A DNA stretch of 7,768 nucleotides, taken from the NCBI GenBank assembly GCA_024762755.1, contig JANTGX010000099.1, forward strand, positions 1-7,768. The letters run 5' to 3'. The notes under the pieces are model-generated. The model had not been told where the DNA came from. It searched no databases and saw nothing but the letters and a program-made list of their open reading frames with translations. The position numbers and the translations under genes were made by a program. This document shows, piece by piece, positions 1 through 5,947 of this stretch; positions within the stretch are counted from its first letter, which is position 1, and the number at the start of each line of letters is the position of its first letter. The stretch is from Gammaproteobacteria bacterium. Lineage in GTDB: Bacteria; Pseudomonadota; Gammaproteobacteria; SZUA-152.

Positions 1-279
1 CCGGTGGCCACGGTGATCCGCGTCGCCGACGAGGCCGAGGCCCTGCAGGCGGCCAACGCCACCCGCTTCGGCCTCGGCGGCAGCGTATGGAGCGCCGACC
101 GCGCGCGCGGCGAGCGCCTGGCGCGGGCCCTGGCGTGCGGCGTGGCCTTCGTCAACGGCATGGTGAAGAGCGACCCCCGCCTGCCCTTCGGCGGCATCAA
201 GGCCTCGGGCTACGGCCGTGAGCTGTCGCGCCAGGGCATCCGCGAGTTCGTCAACATCAAGACCCTATGGCTGGGCTGA
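1..279 (+). CDS. Succinate-semialdehyde dehydrogenase-type aldehyde dehydrogenase, C-terminal fragment
   Basis: This is the last 92 codons of an aldehyde dehydrogenase whose start lies left of the window; the frame is open from base 1 to the TGA at 277-279. The visible part corresponds to the end of the catalytic domain and the oligomerisation strand. It reads FGLGGSVWSADRARGERLA, then FVNGMVKSDPRLPFGGIKAS, then GYGRELSRQGIREFVNIKT. The FGG-K-SG-GRE block and the FVNIKT ending are typical of the ALDH superfamily, and the NGMVKSDPRLPFGG string resembles NAD(P)-dependent succinate-semialdehyde dehydrogenases (Sad/GabD-like), which oxidise succinate semialdehyde to succinate. The catalytic cysteine and the nucleotide-binding motifs would lie upstream and cannot be checked, so the substrate is inferred from similarity to remembered family sequences only. 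The gene ends 45 nt before the next plus-strand gene. Confidence 0.85.
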   Translation, partial: PVATVIRVADEAEALQAANATRFGLGGSVWSADRARGERLARALACGVAFVNGMVKSDPRLPFGGIKASGYGRELSRQGIREFVNIKTLWLG

Positions 280-309
280 CGACATGCACCCACCCACGAT
301 GCGTGCCGC

Positions 310-322
310 GCCGGCGACCGGC
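310..322 (+). terminator. Short GC hairpin between the dehydrogenase and the c-di-GMP gene
   Basis: GCCGG-CGA-CCGGC forms a perfect 5-bp stem with a 3-nt loop, 31 nt after the dehydrogenase stop. No T-tract follows, so it is at best a weak or Rho-assisted terminator. It also lies directly before the GTG at 325, where it could affect initiation if transcription reads through. In DNA this GC-rich such hairpins occur often by chance. Confidence 0.2.
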
Positions 323-324
323 CC

Positions 325-3300
325 GTGGCGACTGAACCCGTGCCCGGGCCCGGTCGTTATAGAGGGGTGACCGAACAAGCCCTCCCTGCCGCCGACTTTC
401 AGCGCCGCTACCGGCGCCTGATCCTGCTCGCCTGGCTGCTGCCGGCGGTGGTCGGCTTCAGCTTCATCGCCTTCATCCGCGTCTTCACCCCCGAACAGCT
501 GGGCACCATCGTGCTCTCCCCCTTCAACCTGGTCTTCGTCGGCGGCTGGGTGTCCCTCGCCCTGTGGTACTTCGACCAGCTGATCCGCCCAGTGAGGGAC
601 TACCTGCTGGAGGGCGGCGCCCTCGCCGCCGAGCGTGCCGAACGGGTCCTGCGGCGCTTTCCGCGCCACTTCTGGGGCCTCTTTCTCTGCTACCTGCTGA
701 TGGCCCCGGCCGAGGTCATCATCGGCGCCGAGAGCGTCACCGACTTCTCCGCCAGCGCCGTGGACTGGTTCCGCATTCACCTGGTGGCCCTGATCGTCTC
801 CATCATCGTCGGCCTGCCCATCTTCTTCGCCCTCTTCGACCTCTTCGGCCAGGCCATGGCCGGCGTCCCCCTGCAGCGCCCCATCCTCTCCATCCGCACC
901 CGGGTCTTCCTCATCGCCGCCCTGATCCCCCTCCTGGTGGACACCATGCTGGTGCAGTACTACTGGACGCGCACCGGCTACTTCAGTCTCGAGACCCTCG
1001 GCGTGTGGGCCTTCCTGCAGCTCCTGGCGGTGGCCGGGGCGGCCGTGTTCCTGCGCAGCTTCGGCCAATCCCTGCGCCCCCTGCAGGGCATGGTGGCGAC
1101 GCCCGCGGCCCTCGGCGAGAGCCCCCTGCAGCTGCGCTCTGCCTCCACCGACGAACTGGGCGTGCTGGCCGGCCGCTACCAGCACCTGCTGCATCGCCTG
1201 CACTACCAGGCGCAGACCATGCGCGCCGGCAAGCTGGCCCTGCAGGGCGACGACGAGCGCACCGTGGGCCACGCCTTCGACCGCGTGGTGGCCCTGTGCC
1301 GCGAGGCCCTGAGCGCCGACATCGCCTTCCTAATGCTGGTCGACGCGACCCGCGAGCACCTGCTCGGCGTCGCCCAGACCGGCGCCGACTACCGTGCCGA
1401 GGGCCACTTCCGCCTTCCCCTGCCGAGCACCTCGCTGGCGGTTCGGGTGTTTCTCGACGGCCAACCGGTGGCCATCGACGACGTGCACGACGACAGCCGG
1501 GTCAGCCCGGCGATGGTCGAACGTTTCGACATCGAGGCCGCCATCGCCCACCCCCTGCGGGTGGAGGGTGAGGTCATCGGCGTGCTGCTCGCCGCCGATC
1601 AGCACGCCGGGCGCCGCTATGGGGAAGACGACATGGCGCTGATGGCCGACCTCGCCCAGGAGGCCGCCAGTGTGGCCCATACCCATTGGCTGCAGCAGCG
1701 CCGGCGCCGTGCCGAGCGGCGCTTCCAAGAGGCCAACGAATTCACCCGCGCCACCCTGGAGTCCATCGCCGACGGCGTCATCGCCACCGACACCGAGGGT
1801 TGGGTGGAGTATCTCAACCCGGTGGCCGAACACCTCACCGGCTGGCGCGAGGACGAGGCCCTCGGCCTGCCCCTGACGGACGTCTTGCAACTGCTGGAGG
1901 TCAGCAGCCGGGAGCCCGTCAGCGATGCCATCCCCCGTGCCCTGGCCTCCGACCAGGGCCTCAGCCTGGGCGGCCCGCTGCTGCTGGTGCCGCGCAAGGG
2001 CCAGCGCGAATACCCGGTGGAGGCGCGCATCGCCCCCATCCACGGCGGCGATGGCCGGCCGCTGGGTACGGTGCTGGTGTTCCACGACACCAGCGAGCTC
2101 ACCACCCTCGCCCACCGCCTGAGCTATCAGGCCAGCCACGACGCCCTCACCGGCCTGGTCAATCGCCACGAGTTCGAGGCCCGTCTGTCCCTGGCCCTGG
2201 AGGACGCCCAACACAGCGGTAGCCACCACGTACTCTGTTTCATGGATCTGGACCGTTTCAAGGCGGTCAACGACACCTGCGGCCACATCGCCGGTGACGA
2301 ACTGTTGCGCCAACTGGCCACGCGCATGCGCGCCACCATCCGCGAGGCCGATACCCTGGGCCGCCTGGGCGGTGACGAGTTCGGCCTGCTGCTGGAGAAC
2401 TGTCACCTGCCGCAGGCCCACAAGGTGGTGGAGGCCCTGCTGCAGGTGGTCGGCGAGTATCGTCTGCTGTGGGACGACAAGGTCTTCGCCGTCGGCATCA
2501 GCATCGGCATGGTCGCCATCGACGAACACAACCACGACATCACCGAGCTGCTCAGCGCCGCCGACGCCGCCTGCTATCTGGCCAAGGCGGAGGGCCGCAA
2601 CCGTCTGCACGTCTACCAGCCCGACGACCTCGCCATCAGCCAACAACGCGGCGAACTACAGTGGCTACAGCACCTCCGCCAGGCCCTCGACGGCGAGGGC
2701 TTCATCCTCTTCCGCCAGACCATCCTGCCACTGGGCGACGAGGAGCCGCCGCATGCCGAGGTACTGCTGCGTCTGCAGCGGGAGGATGGCCGCCTCGCCG
2801 CGCCCAACGCCTTCCTGCCCACCGCCGAGCGTTACCACCTGATGCCGCAGATCGACCGCTGGGTGCTCCGCCACGCCCTGGCGGAACTGCGCCGCTACCA
2901 GGACCGCGGAGAGACCCTGCACCTGTCCATCAACCTCTCGGGCCAGACCCTGGGCGACGACCAGTTCAGCGCCTATGTCGTGCAGGCCCTGCAAGACAGC
3001 GGCGTGCCGCCGGCCTGGCTCTGTTTCGAGGTCACCGAGACCACGGCCATCGCCAACTTCCACCGCGCCGTGGCCCTGATCGCCGACCTCAAACGCCTCG
3101 GCTGCCGCTTCGCCCTGGACGACTTCGGCAGCGGCCTCAGCTCATTCACCTACCTCAAGAGCCTGCCCCTCGACTACCTGAAGATCGATGGCGCCTTCGT
3201 CAAGGACATGGACGACAACCCCGTGGACCACGCCATGGTCGCCGCCATCAACGAGATCGGCCATCTCATGGGTATCCGCACGGTGGCCGAGTTCGTCGGC

Positions 3301-3414
3301 TGCGAGGGCGTGTTGCAATCCCTGAAGGCCCTGGGCGTGGACTACGCCCAGGGCTATTTCATCGACAAGCCCCGGCCCTTCGCCGAGGAACCTCGCAGCG
3401 GTGATAGACTCTGA
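325..3414 (+). CDS. Membrane-bound HAMP-GAF-PAS-GGDEF-EAL cyclic-di-GMP synthase/phosphodiesterase
   Basis: Predicted inner-membrane sensor that makes and/or degrades cyclic di-GMP (1029 aa from the GTG at 325). Order: about six hydrophobic segments (roughly residues 31-53, 67-84, 115-134, 150-172, 193-212, 224-243); a HAMP-like linker (about 245-295); GAF (about 312-455); a short charged helix; PAS (about 472-597); GGDEF (about 598-765); EAL (about 775-1017). The cyclase half has DALTGLVNR, metal-site FMDLDRFK (D641), an intact GGDEF at 682-686, and the RxxD inhibitory site READ at 673-676, exactly five residues before it. The phosphodiesterase half has EVL in place of EAL (E812), N870, E902 (FEVTET), D932-D933 (DDFGSG), K953 and E989. 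At 992, where most relatives have Glu (AEFVE/AEGVE), there is Gly. The start is uncertain: no GTG (325, 340, 367) has a well-spaced ribosome site, and codons before 367 are atypical. The N-terminal membrane domain is not one I recognise; the input signal is unknown. Confidence 0.93.
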   Translation: MATEPVPGPGRYRGVTEQALPAADFQRRYRRLILLAWLLPAVVGFSFIAFIRVFTPEQLGTIVLSPFNLVFVGGWVSLALWYFDQLIRPVRDYLLEGGALAAERAERVLRRFPRHFWGLFLCYLLMAPAEVIIGAESVTDFSASAVDWFRIHLVALIVSIIVGLPIFFALFDLFGQAMAGVPLQRPILSIRTRVFLIAALIPLLVDTMLVQYYWTRTGYFSLETLGVWAFLQLLAVAGAAVFLRSFGQSLRPLQGMVATPAALGESPLQLRSASTDELGVLAGRYQHLLHRLHYQAQTMRAGKLALQGDDERTVGHAFDRVVALCREALSADIAFLMLVDATREHLLGVAQTGADYRAEGHFRLPLPSTSLAVRVFLDGQPVAIDDVHDDSRVSPAMVERFDIEAAIAHPLRVEGEVIGVLLAADQHAGRRYGEDDMALMADLAQEAASVAHTHWLQQRRRRAERRFQEANEFTRATLESIADGVIATDTEGWVEYLNPVAEHLTGWREDEALGLPLTDVLQLLEVSSREPVSDAIPRALASDQGLSLGGPLLLVPRKGQREYPVEARIAPIHGGDGRPLGTVLVFHDTSELTTLAHRLSYQASHDALTGLVNRHEFEARLSLALEDAQHSGSHHVLCFMDLDRFKAVNDTCGHIAGDELLRQLATRMRATIREADTLGRLGGDEFGLLLENCHLPQAHKVVEALLQVVGEYRLLWDDKVFAVGISIGMVAIDEHNHDITELLSAADAACYLAKAEGRNRLHVYQPDDLAISQQRGELQWLQHLRQALDGEGFILFRQTILPLGDEEPPHAEVLLRLQREDGRLAAPNAFLPTAERYHLMPQIDRWVLRHALAELRRYQDRGETLHLSINLSGQTLGDDQFSAYVVQALQDSGVPPAWLCFEVTETTAIANFHRAVALIADLKRLGCRFALDDFGSGLSSFTYLKSLPLDYLKIDGAFVKDMDDNPVDHAMVAAINEIGHLMGIRTVAEFVGCEGVLQSLKALGVDYAQGYFIDKPRPFAEEPRSGDRL
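3402..3410 (+). promoter_or_regulatory. Possible extended -10 element before the thioredoxin-like gene
   Basis: TGA-TAGACT at the very end of the preceding coding region resembles an extended -10 (TGn plus a TATAAT-like hexamer, 4 of 6 matches), 34 nt before the next ATG. No convincing -35 hexamer is visible. It would allow expression independent of the upstream gene, but the match is weak. Confidence 0.18.
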
Positions 3415-3444
3415 ACAGTGGATGGAGACGAGGTACAGACAGGC

Positions 3445-3987
3445 ATGAAACGCAGGACCGATCTGCGCCGGGGCCGGCGTTGGCTGACGGGGGGGCTGGC
3501 CCTCCTGTTGCCCCTGGCGCTCTCCCTCCCCGGGGCCATGGCCGCCGGCACGACCAGCGACGCCAAGCCCCCAGCGGGCACCATCGAAGAGGTGCACGAC
3601 TTCCAGGCCCTCGGCCGGGAGGCCGCCGCCCACCGCGTGCCCATCCTGTTGATGATCGCCAGCGAGGACTGCCACTACTGCGAACGTCTGGAAGAAGAGG
3701 TGCTGGCGCCCATGCGCCTGGATGGCGCCGATCCGCGCGACGTCCTGCTGCGCAAGCTGACCCTCGAAGACAGCGCGCCGGTGCGCGACTTCCAGGGCCA
3801 ACGGGTGAGCGCCGAGGAGATGGCCATGCGCTTCCACTACAGCGTCACCCCCACCCTGTTCCTGCTCGATCCCGAGGGCCGCTCCCTGGTGCCGCCCATC
3901 GCCGGCTATACCTCGCCCGACTTCTACCCCGCCTACCTCGACCAGGCCATCGACGTGGCCCGCCGACTGCTGCGCCGCCGCGGCTGA
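3445..3987 (+). CDS. Exported thioredoxin-fold protein with CHYC active site
   Basis: 180-residue predicted periplasmic thiol-disulfide protein. The N-terminus is strongly basic (MKRRTDLRRGRRW) and is followed by a hydrophobic stretch (about 14-30) ending at AMA-AG, a good signal peptidase I site after residue 33. The RRWLT string is a weak twin-arginine-like match, but Sec export is the simpler reading. The mature part shows a thioredoxin fold: PILLMIASEDCHYCERLEEE carries the CxxC at C76/C79, and VTPTLFLLDPEG holds the cis-proline (P136) and the following strand. Length and motif spacing suit the Thioredoxin_7/SoxW-like group rather than classical thioredoxin. The ATG at 3445 is preferred over the in-frame GTG at 3418 because it puts the signal peptide at the start; GGAGACGAGG lies 12-21 nt upstream. 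It starts 30 nt after the c-di-GMP gene and is probably co-transcribed. Partner proteins are unknown; reductase or disulfide chaperone for a secreted protein is inference. Confidence 0.85.
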   Translation: MKRRTDLRRGRRWLTGGLALLLPLALSLPGAMAAGTTSDAKPPAGTIEEVHDFQALGREAAAHRVPILLMIASEDCHYCERLEEEVLAPMRLDGADPRDVLLRKLTLEDSAPVRDFQGQRVSAEEMAMRFHYSVTPTLFLLDPEGRSLVPPIAGYTSPDFYPAYLDQAIDVARRLLRRRG

Positions 3988-3992
3988 AGGGT

Positions 3993-4023
3993 CCCGGGCC
4001 GGCCGTCTCACGGCCTCGCCGGG
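3993..4023. terminator. GC-rich hairpin between convergent genes
   Basis: GGCCG (4001-4005), loop TCTCA, CGGCC (4011-4015) forms an inner 5-bp stem. An outer stem CCCGG (3993-3997) with CCGGG (4019-4023) is separated from it by a symmetric 3x3 internal loop. It sits entirely in the 44-nt gap between the thioredoxin-like gene and algR, which converge on it, so it could serve as a shared terminator. Neither side has a T-tract, so intrinsic termination is not established. Confidence 0.4.
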
Positions 4024-4031
4024 GCCACGCC

Positions 4032-4769
4032 TCAGGAGGCCTGCAGGCGCCGGCGCACGGTGCTCGCCAGGCGCCGGCTGACCTCCACGCGGTCGTCGAT
4101 GTCACGGAAGAAGACCTCGTAGCGCCCGCCGGGGATGCGCTCCAGCCCTTCCACGTGCTCCATGGCCACCAGGGAGTTGCGATGCACGCGCAGGAAGCGA
4201 TCGCCGAACTCCGCCTGCAGCGACTTGAGTGAGTCGTCGATGAGCAGCTGGCCCTCGCGGTGACGCACCATCACGTATTTCTGCTCGGCCTGAAAATAGC
4301 GCACCTCGTCCAGCGGCACCCGTTGCAGGCGCCCGCCGATGCTGGCGCTGATGTGGCTGCGCGCCGTCGCCGACGACGCGGCGGCGGCCGCCGGTGCCGG
4401 CTGCTGGGCGCGGTTGGGCCGCCGCGCCCGTTCGATGGCCGCCTGCAGGCGCTCCTGGCGGATGGGCTTGAGCAGATAGGCCTGGGCACTGGCATCGAAG
4501 GCCTCCAGGGCGTGTTCGTCGTAGGCGGTGGTGAAGATCACTGCCGGCGGGTGCTCGCTCGCGGCCAGCTGTCGCGCCGCCTCCAGGCCGTTCACGCCCG
4601 GCATGCGGATGTCGAGAAAGACCATGTCCGGCTGCAGCTCGGCGCTGCGTGTCAGGGCCTCCTCGCCATTGCCCGCCTCGCCCACCACCTCCATCTCCGG
4701 CATGCCCTCGAGCAGCCGCCGCAGGCGCGCGCGCGCCAGGGGTTCGTCGTCGACGATCAGGGCCTTCAT
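4032..4769 (-). CDS. algR: AlgR-like LytTR response regulator
   Basis: 245-residue DNA-binding response regulator, partner of the sensor encoded just upstream. The receiver domain (about 1-115) opens MKALIVDDEPLARARLRRLL, with acidic pair D7/D8, phosphoacceptor D53 (VFLDIRMPG), T80/T81 and K101 (YLLKP). An Ala/Pro-rich linker (about 119-137) leads to a LytTR domain (about 138-243) with VRYFQAEQKYV, the FLRVHRNSLV helix and the closing RRLASTVRRRL. Length and layout agree with AlgR, the LytTR activator known in Pseudomonas for alginate and type IV pilus genes; what it controls here is not shown by the sequence. The ATG overlaps the algZ stop as ATGA, and GGAG lies 8 nt before it, so the two are probably translationally coupled. 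In Pseudomonas hemC follows algR; here the next gene is convergent and unrelated. Confidence 0.9.
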   Translation of the reverse strand: MKALIVDDEPLARARLRRLLEGMPEMEVVGEAGNGEEALTRSAELQPDMVFLDIRMPGVNGLEAARQLAASEHPPAVIFTTAYDEHALEAFDASAQAYLLKPIRQERLQAAIERARRPNRAQQPAPAAAAASSATARSHISASIGGRLQRVPLDEVRYFQAEQKYVMVRHREGQLLIDDSLKSLQAEFGDRFLRVHRNSLVAMEHVEGLERIPGGRYEVFFRDIDDRVEVSRRLASTVRRRLQAS

Positions 4770-5839
4770 GTCGCGGACTCCGTGTAGGGAATGATCAGGG
4801 TGGTGACGTAGCCATCGGCGTCGGCCTGCACCGTCAGCCGTCCACGCTCGCCATACAGGGCGGCCAGGCGCTGGCGGATGTTCTCCAACGCGATACGGTT
4901 GCCCGCGTGCTCGCCGCTGGCGTCCGCCCGCGGCACCGGGTTGCTGACGCTGATACAGAGCTCGTCGCCATAGCGATGGCCGTCGATGCCGATGGTGCCG
5001 CCCTCGGCCAGCGGCTCGATGCCGTGGTAGATGGCATTCTCCAGCAGCGGCTGCAGGATCAGCCGCGGCACACGGGCCGACTCGGGCAGTTCGTCGATGC
5101 ACCAGCGCAGGCGCAGGCGCTCGCCCAGGCGCAGCTTCTCGATCTCCAGATAGCGCCGGGCGAGGGCCAGCTCGTCGCCCAAGGCCACCTGGTGGCTGGC
5201 ATCGGCCATGCTGTTGCGGAACAGGTCGGCCAGGTTCTCCACCGCCTGCTCGGCCTGTGCGGGGTCGATCTGCGTCAGGCTGGCGATGGTATTGAGGCTG
5301 TTGAACAGGAAGTGCGGGCGGATGCGCGACTGCAGGGCCTGCAGGCGCGCCTCGGCCTCGGCGCGCATGTTCCGCTTCCATTGCTGCTGGACGTAGAAAT
5401 AGCGCAACACCAGGGCGCTGACGATGGCACTGATGGCCAGATTGCGCAGCAGCAGCTCGGCATGCCACTGGCCGCGGCTGGTCTGGCCGTCGAACACCCC
5501 GAGGGGCGCCGCCTGACTGAGCCACAGGGCCAGTTCGGTGACCAGCGCGGTGACCAGCAGGAGCAACAGATAGCTGATGCCGGCGGCGGCGTATTCGCCC
5601 AGCCGGCTGAGCCAGCCGCGCGCCAGGCACAGGGCCCCGGCGCTGGCCAGGCCCACCCACTGCACGAACAGGGAGACGATGCCCAGATCACCCCAGCGGT
5701 CGCCGCCCGTCTCCATCGGCGCCAGGGCGAGGACGATGGCCAGCAGCTCACAGATCACCACCACGGCGAAGACCATGCGCACGGAGCAGAAGTCGGGCAG
5801 GAAGAAGTTGTCGGTGGCGGGCGGGGCAGGCTTGGGCAT
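4766..5839 (-). CDS. algZ: AlgZ/FimS-like membrane sensor histidine kinase
   Basis: 357-residue sensor of the His_kinase (PF06580-type, LytS/AlgZ) class, cognate to the downstream AlgR-like regulator. The N-terminus carries the AlgZ-like string NFFLPDFCSVR (residues 11-21). About four membrane segments follow (roughly 21-41, 53-73, 85-107, 131-149) with no large periplasmic domain. A helical linker leads to the phosphoacceptor region IRPHFLFNSLNTI (H176). The ATPase part shows an N-box, LLENAIYHGIEPL (N268), and ends with NRIALENIRQRLAALYGERG, where the glycine-rich loop is degenerate. The start at 5839 is the only ATG near the conserved N-terminus; the frame is open up to a GTG at 5902, but that would intrude into the divergent control region. 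No strong ribosome site is visible before 5839. Position next to argH, divergently transcribed, matches the known Pseudomonas order and supports the name. The stimulus is unknown. Confidence 0.9.
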   Translation of the reverse strand: MPKPAPPATDNFFLPDFCSVRMVFAVVVICELLAIVLALAPMETGGDRWGDLGIVSLFVQWVGLASAGALCLARGWLSRLGEYAAAGISYLLLLLVTALVTELALWLSQAAPLGVFDGQTSRGQWHAELLLRNLAISAIVSALVLRYFYVQQQWKRNMRAEAEARLQALQSRIRPHFLFNSLNTIASLTQIDPAQAEQAVENLADLFRNSMADASHQVALGDELALARRYLEIEKLRLGERLRLRWCIDELPESARVPRLILQPLLENAIYHGIEPLAEGGTIGIDGHRYGDELCISVSNPVPRADASGEHAGNRIALENIRQRLAALYGERGRLTVQADADGYVTTLIIPYTESAT

Positions 5840-5850
5840 CGTGTGGAGTG

Positions 5851-5878
5851 TAACCAACCGGGGAGACGGCGACCAACG
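5851..5878. promoter_or_regulatory. Candidate LytTR-type operator: paired ACCAAC direct repeats
   Basis: ACCAAC occurs at 5853-5858 and again at 5872-5877, a start-to-start distance of 19 bp. Read on the minus strand, each copy gives GTTGGT, matching the GTTNGT core of LytTR sites; taking 9-bp half-sites, the spacer is 10 bp, at the lower end of the range known for LytTR regulators. The outer bases fit the consensus poorly. The pair sits 12-39 bp upstream of the algZ start, so autoregulation by AlgR is plausible but unproven. Confidence 0.3.
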
Positions 5879-5912
5879 ACGCGGCGCGTCGCGGGGCAGC
5901 ACGCATATCGAC

Positions 5913-5918
5913 TATACT
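5913..5918 (+). promoter_or_regulatory. Candidate argH -10 element (TATACT)
   Basis: TATACT matches the sigma-70 -10 consensus at 5 of 6 positions and lies 30 nt before the argH ATG. No TTGACA-like hexamer is found at 16-18 bp upstream. The overlapping ACTATA (5911-5916) reads TATAGT on the other strand, so the same spot could serve algZ as well. It stands out as an AT-rich patch in GC-rich surroundings. Confidence 0.35.
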
Positions 5919-5920
5919 GC

Positions 5921-5936
5921 GCGCTTTCTTGAGCGC
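5921..5936 (+). other. Small inverted repeat in the argH leader
   Basis: GCGCT-TTCTTG-AGCGC is a perfect 5-bp inverted repeat with a 6-nt loop, between the candidate -10 and the argH ATG. It would form a short hairpin near the 5' end of the argH mRNA. No function is evident. Confidence 0.2.
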
Positions 5937-5947
5937 ACGGACATCCT

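Noticed and set aside
358..363. TATAGA as a -10 promoter element for the c-di-GMP gene
   Set aside because: A start site about 7 nt downstream would fall after the last reasonable GTG at 367, and no -35 hexamer is found at normal spacing.
265..1272. 335-codon minus-strand open frame opposite the membrane part of the c-di-GMP gene
   Set aside because: Rich in Gly, Glu, Gln, His and Val with no domain pattern, the usual look of an antisense frame in high-GC coding DNA; the plus-strand gene has clear domains.
1330..2646. 438-codon minus-strand open frame opposite GAF-PAS-GGDEF
   Set aside because: Same antisense composition, no recognisable motif, and it lies fully across conserved plus-strand domains.
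4770..5660. Apparent in-frame N-terminal extension of AlgR, giving a 542-residue product
   Set aside because: The extra part is an out-of-frame reading of algZ rich in Arg, Gly, Ala and Pro; the true AlgR start is the ATG at 4769, which has a ribosome site and begins the receiver domain.
4649..5932. 427-codon plus-strand open frame across algZ and the 5' end of algR
   Set aside because: Antisense shadow of two well-supported genes; rich in Gln, Gly, Ala and His, without domain features.
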